A stretch of DNA of 60,000 nucleotides from Bolinopsis microptera (GCF_026151205.1 NC_087074.1:2482001-2542000), one strand, 5' to 3'. Positions 13,801-29,700 are shown, counted from the first letter of the stretch. Numbers and translations: made by a program. The notes: generated by a model from the sequence alone, not told the origin.

Positions 13801-16800
13801 TTTACTATTACATTCCATGCGGTGTTGGGTCCAATTTTAAGTAAAAATATTGATGAGATAAAACATGTCCCTCCCATTAGTTCGTACCTAAACCACCACT
13901 CACCCAGGTCCTAGGAGAGCAGGATATGTTAACAGACATGTCAGGAATAGTACCGCAACAAATAACCACCACTCACCCAGGTCCTAGGAGAGCAGGATAT
14001 GTTAACAGACATGTCAGGAATAGTACCGCAACAAATAACCACCACTCACCCAGGTCCTAGGAGAGCAGGATATGTTAACAGACATGTCAGGAATAGTACC
14101 GCAACAAATAACCACCACTCACCCAGGTCCTAGGAGAGCAGGATATGTTAACAGACATGTCAGGAATAGTACCGCAACAAATAACCACCACTCACCCAGG
14201 TGCTAGGAGAGCAGGATATGTTAACAGACATGTCAGGAATAGTACCGCAACAAATAACCACCACTCACCCAGGTCCTAGGAGAGCAGGATATGTTAACAG
14301 ACATGTCAGGAATAGTACCGCAACAAATAACCACCACTCACCCAGGTCCTAGGAGAGCAGGATATGTTAACAGACATGTCAGGAATAGTACCGCAACAAA
14401 TAACCACCACTCACCCAGGTCCTAGGAGAGCAGGATATGTTAACAGACATGTCAGGAATAGTACCGCAACAAATAACCACCACTCACCCAGGTCCTAGGA
14501 GAGCAGGATATGTTAACAGACATGTCAGGAATAGTACCGCAACAAATAACCACCACTCACCCAGGTCCTAGGAGAGCAGGATATGTTAACAGACATGTCA
14601 GGAATAGTACCGCAACAAATAACCACCACTCACCCAGGTGCTAGGAGAGCAGGATATGTTAACAGACATGTCAGGAATAGTACCGCAACAAATAACCACC
14701 ACTCACCCAGGTGCTAGGAGAGCAGGATATGTTAACAGACATGTCAGGAATAGTACCGCAACAAATAACCACCACTCACCCAGGTCCTAGGAGAGCAGGA
14801 TATGTTAACAGACATGTCAGGAATAGTACCGCAACAAATAACCACCACTCACCCAGGTCCTAGGAGAGCAGGATATGTTAACAGACATGTCAGGAATAGT
14901 ACCGCAACAAATAACCACCACTCACCCAGGTCCTAGGAGAGCAGGATATGTTAACAGACATGTCAGGAATAGTACCGCAACAAATAACCACCACTCACCC
15001 AGGTCCTAGGAGAGCAGGATATGTTAACAGACATGTCAGGAATAGTACCGCAACAAATAACCACCACTCACCCAGGTCCTAGGAGAGCAGGATATGTTAA
15101 CAGACATGTCAGGAATAGTACCGCAACAAATAACCACCACTCACCCAGGTCCTAGGAGAGCAGGATATGTTAACAGACATGTCAGGAATAGTACCGCAAC
15201 AAATAACCACCACTCACCCAGGTCCTAGGAGAGCAGGATATGTTAACAGACATGTCAGGAATAGTACCGCAACAAATAACCACCACTCACCCAGGTCCTA
15301 GGAGAGCAGGATATGTTAACAGACATGTCAGGAATAGTACCGCAACAAATAACCACCACTCACCCAGGTGCTAGGAGAGCAGGATATGTTAACAGACATG
15401 TCAGGAATAGTACCGCAACAAATAACCACCACTCACCCAGGGTCCTAGGAGAGCAGGATATGTTAACAGACATGTCAGGAATAGTACCGCAACAAATAAC
15501 CACCACTCACCCAGGTCCTAGGAGAGCAGGATATGTTAACAGACATGTCAGGAATAGTACCGCAACAAATAACCACCACTCACCCAGGTCCTAGGAGAGC
15601 AGGATATGTTAACAGACATGTCAGGAATAGTACCGCAACAAATAACCACCACTCACCCAGGTCCTAGGAGAGCAGGATATGTTAACAGACATGTCAGGAA
15701 TAGTACCGCAACAAATAACCACCACTCACCCAGGTCCTAGGAGAGCAGGATATGTTAACAGACATGTCAGGAATAGTACCGCAACAAATAACCACCACTC
15801 ACCCAGGTCCTAGGAGAGCAGGATATGTTAACAGACATGTCAGGAATAGTACCGCAACAAATAACCACCACTCACCCAGGTCCTAGGAGAGCAGGATATG
15901 TTAACAGACATGTCAGGAATAGTACCGCAACAAATAACCACCACTCACCCAGGTCCTAGGAGAGCAGGATATGTTAACAGACATGTCAGGAATAGTACCG
16001 CAACAAATAACCACCACTCACCCAGGTCCTAGGAGAGCAGGATATGTTAACAGACATGTCAGGAATAGTACCGCAACAAATAACCACCACTCACCCAGGT
16101 CCTAGGAGAGCAGGATATGTTAACAGACATGTCAGGAATAGTACCGCAACAAATAACCACCACTCACCCAGGTCCTAGGAGAGCAGGATATGTTAACAGA
16201 CATGTCAGGAATAGTACCGCAACAAATAACCACCACTCACCCAGGTCCTAGGAGAGCAGGATATGTTAACAGACATGTCAGGAATAGTACCGCAACAAAT
16301 AACCACCACTCACCCAGGTGCTAGGAGAGCAGGATATGTTAACAGACATGTCAGGAATAGTACCGCAACAAATAACCACCACTCACCCAGGTCCTAGGAG
16401 AGCAGGATATGTTAACAGACATGTCAGGAATAGTACCGCAACAAATAACCACCACTCACCCAGGTGCTAGGGGAGCAGGATATGTTAACAGACATGTCAG
16501 GAATAGTACCGCAACAAATAACCACCACTCACCCAGGTCCTAGGAGAGCAGGATATGTTAACAGACATGTCAGGAATAGTACCGCAACAAATAACCACCA
16601 CTCACCCAGGTCCTAGGAGAGCAGGATATGTTAACAGACATGTCAGGAATAGTACCGCAACAAATAACCACCACTCACCCAGGTCCTAGGAGAGCAGGAT
16701 ATGTTAACAGACATGTCAGGAATAGTACCGCAACAAATAACCACCACTCACCCAGGTCCTAGGAGAGCAGGATATGTTAACAGACATGTCAGGAATAGTA

Positions 16801-19800
16801 CCGCAACAAATAACCACCACTCACCCAGGTCCTAGGAGAGCAGGATATGTTAACAGACATGTCAGGAATAGTACCGCAACAAATAACCACCACTCACCCA
16901 GGTCCTAGGAGAGCAGGATATGTTAACAGACATGTCAGGAATAGTACCGCAACAAATAACCACCACTCACCCAGGTGCTAGGAGAGCAGGATATGTTAAC
17001 AGACATGTCAGGAATAGTACCGCAACAAATAACCACCACTCACCCAGGTCCTAGGAGAGCAGGATATGTTAACAGACATGTCAGGAATAGTACCGCAACA
17101 AATAACCACCACTCACCCAGGTCCTAGGAGAGCAGGATATGTTAACAGACATGTCAGGAATAGTACCGCAACAAATAACCACCACTCACCCAGGTCCTAG
17201 GAGAGCAGGATATGTTAACAGACATGTCAGGAATAGTACCGCAACAAATAACCACCACTCACCCAGGTCCTAGGAGAGCAGGATATGTTAACAGACATGT
17301 CAGGAATAGTACCGCAACAAATGTTCCTACACCCCGGACTACAACAGTACCTGGAGGAAGGTATCATGTTTTGTAAGGAGTATAACCGGGAACTGGCATC
17401 TCTAATGAACCAGTATGGGATAGAGAATGAGGGGGATATTGCTTGTGGCTGTCTTAACACTGTTAGTAGATCAGTAGCTTGAGTAAGGCTTCCAACTTAT
17501 ATTGTGCAGTTTGAAAATTCAGATAATTAACTGGCTTGAAATTTAGATTTAATCTCATAATCAATGAAATTTACCTTGAAAATCGATCTGTGATTCCTGA
17601 CCATCAATAAAATTGCCATTAAATATATGTCTCATCTTGGAAGATGACAACTGAGAACAGGTTTACCTCAGGTGAAGTTGAGTATAGAGAGGGACAAGAA
17701 GAAGAACTATGATATAACAGAGGAGTGTGTTAGGTTCTACCGTACCTTACAAGCCAAGTTTCAGAGCAGGTTCTTCGCTCAGTTCGATACTCAGAAAGGA
17801 GAGTGGATGGAGGTACTTGGTTTCAGTAAAATTGGGATTTTCGTTTTTACACAAAGTTAACTATACATTAGTAGTCAATATTTGTAACCGTAGTATCGTA
17901 GGGAAACTAACATTAGTTTAAAAAATCTTTACTAAAGAAGGTGGTCGATGGGAATTGGGATTGGGGATCTGTGATATTGAGACTTAACCGGAAATGCCCC
18001 ATTCAGAAGCCGGAAGTAGCAAAGGAATGCTACAAGAAAGCAGCAGCATGGTATATAGCTGCTTACAAGTACATCACGGAGGGCTCCATCAAGCTGCTCT
18101 CATTTCCTTGGTGTGTCAGTGAGGTGGGTACTGACTACTGAGTACTACTTACAAAGTAGTTTGCGTGTTTAATGGACTTTTGGGCGCATTGACATGATTT
18201 TAGTCCCATATAAACTATTAAGCGATTTTTTGTTGTCTTTTTTTTCCCGAATATTCATTATTAAACTCACTTTTAATTCGAAACACTTTCCAGGTTCTGT
18301 GTGAGTTGGTGAAAGCTCGTAAGAAAAGTGGGGCAGACCTTCAAGATCAGTTTAAACAGCCGTCATGTACTAACCTCATGATCACGAACATGACTAAATG
18401 GTTCACTTCTCATCTTGCAGAATTGGTACTTATAAAGCAATGAAAGGCATTAGTTTGGTCAAATCAAACGGAACATATGCTATCAGACTTTCAACTGACT
18501 AAGGCAGTAATCAGTAACTACACAGTTATAAAATTACAATGCTACTTAAGTTTGTGGTCTTGAGGTTCAAAGAATGACCATCTCAAAAACATAAATACAG
18601 CTTCGATTTATCATAATAAAGAAGCAGGAATCATCAATTTGAAAATTAAAAGCATCTGCTCTGGAAATTCTATGATAGCCCATAACCTACTGATACAAAT
18701 ATTTCTATAATATAATTCAACAGAGAGAATCCCCGCCTGATGCCTATAAAGAAGCGATGGAAAGAATGGAAAGCTTCACGGAGCAATACAAGCTTCAGAA
18801 ACTAGGTAAAAAACTAAATTAGTAAAGATTAATTTTCTACTCTCCTTAGTTCAATTTTCCAACGCTCTAGTTGTTACAAACACAGAAATTCTGTCGATAC
18901 TGTGAAATTGTGGTCCAGGAAAATTCATATTTGAAAATGTACTACAAATGGTACTAGTAGGCGATCTCGGTCTTTAGATAAAACTTTTCAGATGGGGCTT
19001 GTTGTGGTTTACCTTTCAACCCTAACCTGCTGATGTACTACTGTAACACTGAGGATACAGCTCCTCTCAGCAAACTTCAGCAAGAAATGTTTGAAAAATA
19101 TCCAGGTTGGTTTCTTGACGGTCAGATTTCTCAGTTTCTTTCCTGAAGAAATTCGTGTGAAATGTTCGTACCTACTTACTCAAGATGGTATCCTTCCCAA
19201 GCTACTGCCAGTAAATCAGATTAACCCTCTGTACTCCCTCCCAGGCTGGGATAAGAGTTACCTGCACGCGGTGGGGATGACGGAGATTTACCTCTCTCTG
19301 CGCTACACTCCTAATATATGCGTCTTCTTTGGAACTGACTCCATCAAACGGGTAGGTCTCACAACTAGTCACTAGAGGTTTTACAATTAAATTAAATGAT
19401 TCAAATTATAAGTAAAGTTACGAGCGGGCATCGAGCTTTTACTAAATTTACCGAGCGCGAGATCTAATCATATGTAACCCACCACAGTTGTACACAATAA
19501 GACGGTACCTGGCACAGTACCCCCACCTTCAAGTACCCTCCGCTGTGATAGTTAAGTGGGTTCAGTCCAACTCTCTGGAGAATGAGCTCCACGTGCTGGC
19601 AGCTGATTTTGTCCTGCTCTTCATCATGGTACTCGTCATGGTAAGTAGATGTAGGCACGTGTTTCTTATTAAACTGGTTTATAACACGATTTGTTTGTTT
19701 CTTTTTCTGGTTAGAATCGGGTAACTGTAAGTGTAGGGACCAAGTTGTCATGGTATTCGTGTGTTCAGTTCGTGTACGAACTTGTCAATTCGGATGAGGA

Positions 19801-20815
19801 AAATTTTATGATTCAATAATTTTCGATGGGACTCAGACACTTTTATGTGAGCTGTGTTCTGAAATACTCCACATTACAACCAGGAGCGAACAATAGACCC
19901 TATCAAGATAGACTACCCAGTAAAACAGTCCGCTAGAGAGCGTTATATGGCGGAGCTGACTACACCAGTACCTCTTACTGAACACGAACACTCTGACTCT
20001 GCTAAACTTTACTTCGGCTTCCTTAAGAGCATCATTTATTGTAAAGCTAGCGAGGATTTGTTACCGTTCCCGTGGATACCACCAGCTTTGAAGGAGCTCA
20101 ATATGACTATCTGCAGCATCCTCAGTTCACACAGGTAATTCTTATTTTTGGAAGATGGTAAATTTGCTTTTAAATGAAGGTGTGGTGTACAACAAAAATG
20201 CGTTGCTTTGCTATGTTAAGTATCAAAACGAGGTGAGATTTTTAATAATATTCTATTGTTGTTTAACAGGGTAGTGGTTGTACAATGTACCTACAAGCAA
20301 AAATTAATAAAAGTTCATACTATAATGCAGAAGTTTTAGCCTAATTAAAATGGTCAATATCACCCAGATATATCCCTATTCTCGTTCAATTTGAATTAAA
20401 AAAAAACTTAAATAAAAATTTAAACAATCTTTAGATAAAAATCCTTAATTTGAAAATTTAAAAAGCCTATAAAATATAATTTAAAAGTTTGTTTGTATAA
20501 ATATTATTCGTCCACCCGGTTTGTTACATGTAATGCAGCGGTAAAGACAAATTCGACAACAGTAATACATTCTGCGTTCAATATGAATTAACAATATATT
20601 ATATATACTTTCGTTCAATAGTAAAACCTCATAACGATGAATCAATCATAAATCATAGAATCCTGATTTCGAATGACATCATTTGTGCCTTTGGTAACGA
20701 AGACCTGAAGAATAAACTTGATTCTGATTTCTTGTACTCGGAGATTTACACGGTCCTGAGTGCTACACGTGAAACAGTAATAAGAAGAGATAGGAAGAGA
20801 GGCTGGACACACTGA
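1852..20815 (+). CDS. Cellular RNA-dependent RNA polymerase (QDE-1/EGO-1/RDR family), 21 exons
   Basis: Eukaryotic RdRP of the small-RNA amplification type, which copies single-stranded RNA into dsRNA or secondary siRNAs. Exons: 1852-3279, 3411-3555, 3729-3937, 4109-4225, 4410-4502, 4910-5146, 11838-11969, 12378-12546, 12691-12870, 13191-13301, 13602-13735, 17267-17473 (or 17461), 17672-17812, 17941-18123, 18294-18425, 18724-18805, 18992-19105, 19245-19351, 19488-19640, 19884-20134, 20659-20815. Phases agree throughout, giving about 1493 aa, normal for the family. Motifs in order: FLGCSNSQLR (about aa 493), DGVGKIS (about 583), AFQIRYGGCKGMVAYDP, RQMLGVMDETGTL, NPCVHPGD, the metal-binding DLDGD (846-850), SIAVDYPKTG, WMEK, and AAWYIAAY with LSFPW near aa 1150. 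The N-terminal 476 aa form one exon with no motif I can name. All key residues are present, so it is probably active. It is a spliced host gene, not a viral polymerase. Start codon uncertain: 1852 directly follows an acceptor-like sequence. Three exon edges carry tandem repeats. Confidence 0.95.
4571..4687. mobile_element. hAT-like MITE, 117 bp
   Basis: Termini CAGGGGCAAAAG and CTTTTGTCCCTG form an inverted repeat with one mismatch. The interior is dominated by ATCGCGATTTTT-type motifs. Flanks CTTTCTAA and CTTCTAAC look like an imperfect 8-bp target duplication, and the CAGGG...CCCTG ends are hAT-like. A related copy lies at 56339-56487 in an mTOR intron. Located in the RdRP intron between 4502 and 4910. 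Confidence 0.7.
5530..7304 (-). CDS. Major facilitator superfamily transporter, SV2/SVOP-like, nested in an RdRP intron
   Basis: Three exons: 7304-7151, 6962-6839, 6544-5530, phases matching, 430 aa, ATG at 7302-7304. The N-terminus is acidic and cytoplasmic (MISPDLELEHDSGDETD), followed by GDGVETYLPGVITQQVSCEI and ELSPWKESILDCIQYF, the layout of SVOP/SV2-type proteins where a Cys-Glu pair and a tryptophan precede TM2. A degenerate MFS motif A (SGILARRFGCQ) spans the second splice junction, then LLLSRALIGFCVGLNYSVH. About ten to twelve hydrophobic segments can be seen, with a hydrophilic central loop near the ENSGAETGHKGNEQNQK stretch. Substrate unknown: an organic ion or a vesicular cargo is typical of the family. 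It lies wholly inside the 6.7-kb RdRP intron, antisense to the host gene. At 430 aa it is somewhat short for a 12-TM SVOP, so a missed exon is possible. Confidence 0.85.
6590..6806 (-). mobile_element. tRNA-derived SINE
   Basis: On the minus strand, from about 6806, a tRNA-like head reads GGCCAGGTAGCGTAGTTGG (A-box-like) and later GAGTTCGAAACCC (B-box-like). The loop TTTGTAA suggests descent from a tRNA-Thr(TGT). A non-tRNA body continues to about 6590. It sits in the second intron of the MFS gene, in the same orientation as that gene. It is not a functional tRNA gene because the stems are mismatched and a body follows. Confidence 0.75.
7323..7409. repeat. Short inverted repeat (hairpin MITE)
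   Basis: The left arm begins CCTTATCGGACTTTATT and the right arm ends AATAAAGTCCGACAAGG. The arms pair over roughly 40 bases with several mismatches and almost no spacer. It resembles a very small MITE lying just upstream of the MFS start codon at 7304, so it may overlap that gene's promoter or 5' UTR. Confidence 0.55.
7598..8149. repeat. Two long poly-G tracts
   Basis: A run of about 20 G lies near 7602-7621 and a G run broken by a single A spans 8091-8149. The sequence between them is ordinary AT-rich intronic DNA. Poly-C tracts at about 8760-8784 and 9589-9601 belong to the duplicated segment that follows. Tract lengths may be unreliable in the assembly. Confidence 0.8.
8338..11267. repeat. 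Tandem segmental duplication, second copy interrupted by a transposon
   Basis: 8338-9087 and 9185-11267 are nearly identical once the 1359-bp insertion at 9645-11003 is removed from the second copy. Shared landmarks are repeated GTGCCCCAAGTGTGCCCC-type text, a poly-C tract, and a terminal block ending CAAACTTCAATGAACGT. Short open frames inside each copy are repeat sequence with no sign of a protein. It lies in the large RdRP intron. Confidence 0.85.
9645..11003. mobile_element. piggyBac-like non-autonomous foldback element, 1359 bp
   Basis: Two arms of about 670 bp are reverse complements of each other around a short centre near 10318. The ends are GGCTGGGGGTTCACCC and its complement. The element is flanked by TTAA at 9641-9644 and 11004-11007. 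The undisrupted sister copy of the surrounding duplication has a single TTAA there, an exact empty site. TTAA duplication is the piggyBac hallmark. The open frames of 81-85 codons in the two arms are mirror images and are not genes. A decayed relative lies at 38770-39508. Confidence 0.9.
13271..13447 (+). repeat. 59-bp tandem triplication across an RdRP 5' splice site
   Basis: Three 59-bp units start at 13271, 13330 and 13389. Each contains the last 31 bases of the exon coding SIAVDYPKTG, the donor G|GTTGGT, and the first bases of the intron. Only the first donor, at 13301/13302, joins the next exon in frame. Because 59 is not a multiple of three, use of a later donor shifts the frame and soon meets a TGA. 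Confidence 0.9.
13891..17321 (+). repeat. Minisatellite, 73 bp x about 47, copying an RdRP 3' splice site
   Basis: The unit is 73 bp (one copy near 15440 is 74 bp): AACCACCACTCACCCAG, then GTCCTAGGAGAGCAGGATAT onward to ...GTACCGCAACAAAT. The last copy runs without a break into the RdRP exon starting at 17267. Each unit is therefore a short intron end, a CAG 3' splice site and the first 50-odd bases of that exon. Copies are almost identical, the main variant being GTCCTAG versus GTGCTAG. From the start of the exon, read-through of a unit shifts the frame by one, and the third frame meets TAG. The array occupies nearly the whole intron between 13735 and 17267. Confidence 0.95.
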
Positions 20816-20978
20816 GTGCTACACGTGAAACAGTAATAAGAAGAGATAGGAAGAGAGGCGGGACACACTGAGTGCTACACGTGAAACAGTGATAAGAAGA
20901 GATAGGAAGAGAGGCTGGACAGTGCTACACGTGAAACAGTAATAAGAAGAGATAGGAAGAGAGGCTGGCCACACTGAT
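20758..20978 (+). repeat. 56-bp tandem repeat over the RdRP C-terminal codons and stop
   Basis: Four units start near 20758, 20814, 20870 and 20920. Each holds GAGTGCTACACGTGAAACAG followed by the codons for VIRRDRKRGWTH and the stop TGA; the third-to-fourth spacing is shortened. The first unit is the end of the RdRP coding sequence and the others lie in the 3' UTR, reaching almost to the end of the convergent membrane-protein gene at 20990. Confidence 0.85.
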
Positions 20979-20989
20979 CACAGCTTCTT

Positions 20990-25052
<4,063 letters not shown>

Positions 25053-26748
25053 TCTTCAACTAGGGTAATCTCTTCTGTAAGTCATTACTGCTGGATAGAG
25101 AACATCATTCAACAATCAACATCATGTACTCAAATATATTTTGGCACATTATCACAATCCCAAAACCACGTTTCTTATCATTGATAAGACTCATGTGTCA
25201 GATTACAGCGACAGCCTTCATATTCAACTGATAAGCTATATTAATGCAACTATAGCATTGTGAATAATTAATTAAATTAGTTAAAAGCCCTTTTGAAATG
25301 TTCATCTGTAGTGCAAACTAACAATTCGCTGTAGTACTCTGTTCATTTTAAGCAGGAAACAGTTCGATCGTTAGATATAGTAGACGAGTTAGTGGGTGGA
25401 CAATTTAAAGATTGCAAGAGCGAATACAAACACATGCTTACTTCAAATACGAATTTGAAACATAAAAGTATAAAACTCGATTGTTAAGAATTTTCTAACG
25501 TAAACAAAGGCTGGTGTGGATGTCATAGCTTAAAGATCGTTCTGAAAATCATGGTGACATCATAAAGAGATAATATAAAGGAGTCACGCACTCATTATAT
25601 CACAATTAACGACAAATTAGATTTAGTACTTCAAACAAATCCAACAAGACAAGGTTTGTAAAGTTGCGTAATATATAATATATAATGTGTGTGTGGGGCA
25701 TTGACAAAAAGAATATACGGGGAGACGAGGATTAATTTAAACATACTGAAATTTAAAACCCCAATTAACAGGGGTGGCTTTGAAGGCTGGTCAAGTGTGA
25801 AGCCCTATAAATTACAAATTACAAATTACAAGTCGAACAAACAAAAGGGCGAATTTGTTCAGGTTTTAGATTTCTTTGATAATTATTGGTATTAGTTAAT
25901 CTGACAAAAGACCGCTAGCAAAGCGGCGATCAAGTATAAATAAAGTTTTAGTTACTAAATCGTAGCATCGCAAACTTAACGTTGAACCATACAATAACGA
26001 AATGCTAGGCTGAAGTTTAATATATTTAGTGATGTATACAGCCGACTAAAATATGTTAACACTTTAACGCAAGCATCCACTGAACAAGTCGTGTTATAAA
26101 CATCTCCACACTCCATCACAACACCTACTGTAAATCAAGCGGGTGTAAAACAAAATAACAAAAGAACCAGCCTCATTTGCAACAAGAGGTTAAATTACAG
26201 AGTCGCCCAACACAACCTAGATGCTAGACCTTGTATAGTCGCGTAATAAAACACCAATAACTAATAAGAAAATCGGTCGAAGAAATATATATATAATATA
26301 TATATGCTGACATTCACAAATTATTCCATATAAGGCCAGCCTCTTTCGACAGAAGGACCAGGGTATGCCAAAACTAATTATATATAGCATAATATATGCG
26401 TTCTGTTGTTAGTGTGCCCAAGATGACGGATTAGGGTGGCGAGACTTTTTATTTAGATTTATTCTTACATGACGTGTATGCTGCAAGGGGGTTACATTTA
26501 TATGAAAATTGATGGTATCAAGATATCATCCGATATCATGATATTATATTGTATATATATATCAGCAAACAGTTTCAATGTAATAGGGTAAAGCAAATAA
26601 TAGTGGTAAAGCAAATAATTAAATTATTTAAGCGAGCGCAGCACCTACTTTAAAATATTCTACAATGACAGAAAGCCTATAAAACACTGACCAACAAATA
26701 GCAAATATATAACTAACATGAATAACTAACATATACCGCTATTTTCAG
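25053..26748. other. Intergenic region between divergent genes
   Basis: AT-rich, with TATATA runs near 26290 and 26550. No coding exon could be supported. It should hold the promoter of the membrane-protein gene (start at 25052, minus strand) and the missing 5' exon or exons of the plus-strand gene that begins to be readable at 26749. Confidence 0.5.
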
Positions 26749-29700
26749 GACAAAGTTCGTGAGTTACGCTATGCGAGAGTACCACGAGACTTGCTACTTT
26801 CTCTTCAATAAAGACCTGGATGGGACGGAAACTTCCAGACGCAAAGGTAATTTAGAACTTTTAATTACTGACGATTCTCAGTGTTCATTATCTTATGTAT
26901 GGTTCAAGTTTCTCTTACATGTATTAGTTTATCAATTTCCTGTCTCATAATCTAATGTGCCCGTCGAAAATTAGCATGAATTTTATGAAGTAGAGTTATC
27001 ATACATCCACAGGTAAAAGGAACAAGATAGCAAAGTACAAGCCTAACAACGTGTACCCTGTGTGTTATGAGACAGATTTGTGCGCGCGGCACCTCCAGAA
27101 ACACTCCAACTTGGAGGTCAACATGCGCAACACTAACATGCAGCGAGACGAGGTAGGTTAACATGCGCAACACTAACATGCAGCGAGACGAGGTAGGTTA
27201 ACATGCGCAACACTTACATGCAGCGAGACGACTTAGGTTAACATGCGCAACACTTACATGCAGCGAGACGAGGTAGGTTAACATGCGCAACACTAACATG
27301 CAGCGAGACGAGGTAGGGTTAACATGCGCAACACTAAAATGTAATACAACGAAGAATGAGTCGACATAATATATCATACCATCCTGGTGAAAGGTTTGAT
27401 ATAGGCTATCCATTATCGGTATGAAATCTTTTATCTAGATAAACAGATAAAGATTTAGGTTTTATCTAGATAAAACCGATAAAACCGATAATTTTTCTGC
27501 TGAAGGCCAAAGCCAAAATGTATTCCAAATTTCGCAAAAACTAATTGTCGACTTTTATTACTGTTTACCAGTAATCTTGCTAAAGTAGGTCACTTCCTTT
27601 CTTTTTAAAATATTAGAGCATCAGTTTGCTTCTCCGGGGAGCAAAGGGCACCGTTTTCTTCAAAACAGTAGACCACTGGTTTCCTTCTCCTGAGAACAGT
27701 AACGCACAAGTTCTCTTCAAAACAGTAGACCACTGGTTTCTTTCTCCTGAAAACAGTAACGCACTAGTTCTCTTCAAAACAGTAGACCACTGGTTTCTTT
27801 CTCCTGAAAACAGTAACGCACTAGTTCTCTTCAAAACAGTAGACCACTGGTTTCTTTCTCCTGAAAACAGTAACGCACTAGTTCTCTTCAAAACAGTAGA
27901 CCACTGGTTTCTTTCTCCTGAAAAAAGTAACGCACTAGTTCTCTTCAAAACAGTAGACCACTGGTTTCCTTCTCCTGAGAACAGTAACGCACTAGTTCTC
28001 TTCAAAACAGTAGACCAGTGGTTTCTTTCTCCTGAAAACAGTAACGCACTAGTTCTCTTCAAAACAGTAGACCACTGGTTTCTTTCTCCTGAAAACAGTA
28101 ACGCACTAGTTCTCTTCAAAACAGTAGACCACTGGTTTCTTTCTCCTGAAAACAGCAACGCACTAGTTCTCTTCAAAACAGTAGACCACTGGTTTCCTTC
28201 TCCTGAGAACAGTAGTGTACTAGTTCTCTTCAAAACAGTAGACCAAGAGTTTCCTTCTCCTGAGAACAGTAGTGCACCAAATACCAATTCTCCTCGAAAC
28301 AGTAAAGCATTTAAAGTGATTCAGTGAACCGTTTTCTTATCCTGTTGATAACTTTGAGCAACAGATTCTTTCTCCTGAAGACAATGTTTCACGCCCAGAA
28401 CACTTACGGAATTCAATTGAGTGCCCTGTCGGTATTTTTGACTCTTGTTAACAGTAACATGCTCGTTCCCGGCTCCAGAATGGTTGTAAGGTAAAACGCC
28501 AGCACCCTCAAGAGAACAATGTCAATAACCTTCTCTGGATTTCTACATTTCATACAGTTCCAGTTCCATAGGTATACAAATGTAAATAAACCTCTTAAGC
28601 TCACATCTAAGTAAACTACCTCTTCTATCATACTAGAAGACGTTTGGGACTGTTTCTTGGATTACTTGGGAAGGCAAAAACACTAATATTTCTTTACAAT
28701 TTTACGGTATTGTGGCAGTATTTTCGGTAATATCTAGTGAATTTTTATACCGATAAAAATATGTTTTATCTAGATAAACAGATAACTTTTTTTAACGAAT
28801 TATCGGAGATAATTATCGGTTACGATTATCGGAGTGGATAGCCTAGTTTGATACCATGTATATTTTGGCTCATGTTCCTTTTTGTCAACATTTTGGGTGT
28901 GAAATATTTTCAATAAACTGTGCATTATTTTTATCAAATCGAGATAGTGAGGAAGTATTGATAGTCTCCCGTTGTGACATAAAGTTGTAATGTTTCAGAT
29001 AGTGGTTATTGAAGTGTGGGGTAACACGCCGGAGATTCTGCAAGACGTTATAGATAGCATGATATTTCCGCTGGAAGTTAAGAAAGTAGCGTCTGATGAG
29101 ATCAGGCCACACCCCTTCTTTCAGAGATCTACTGATAGATTTAATAAATTAGGTACGCTGTATATAATGATCTATTAATTTTCTTGTTTCCATGTTTGTT
29201 AGTCAGATAATCAGTATCAAATAACGGAGTAGTTCGCTGTTTATTAGTCTCATGATTGAAATACTGATATTGTTTGTTTGTTTGTTTGTTTGGGGACCAG
29301 CTTTTGGTACACTGGTTAATGTTTACTATAATATTGAAATATTACATTAGAATTAGATAAATAAATAGAAAGATAGAACATACCACTATATCCAAAAATT
29401 GAAACACTGTACCGTAGCACAGAACACAAAAAGTTAAACTACTGGCAAAGTGTCCTCAGAAAAATAAAAACCCTAAATATACCTAGCCTTGGTGAGACCT
29501 GCTTCGCGATTGCTATTCAGCGATGTGTGCTCCACAAGTCATCACATACCTGAGTTACAATCACGGTTGCAGTTTTTTAACTCACAATTAAAAGTTCCTC
29601 GTTATTAGCCGTAATCAACAAATACACGCAACAGCCATAAATAAGAGCCATACACACATTTAAATCAAAGTAATTATGTAGATATCAAAAACACCGAATG

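Noticed and set aside
15313-15594. 93-codon open frame in the 73-bp array
   Set aside because: It arises because one 74-bp unit shifts the frame; the translation cycles through all three frames of the repeat.
13891-17321. A CRISPR-like array
   Set aside because: Units are contiguous with no unique spacers, contain an exon start and lie in a eukaryotic intron.
1852-20815. Endogenised viral RNA polymerase
   Set aside because: The motifs are those of the cellular QDE-1/RDR family (DLDGD), spread over 21 host-type exons.
27613-28327. Repeat protein of more than 220 residues on either strand
   Set aside because: 57-bp period inside a hAT-like element; both strands are open for arithmetic reasons and no splice or start context supports a gene.
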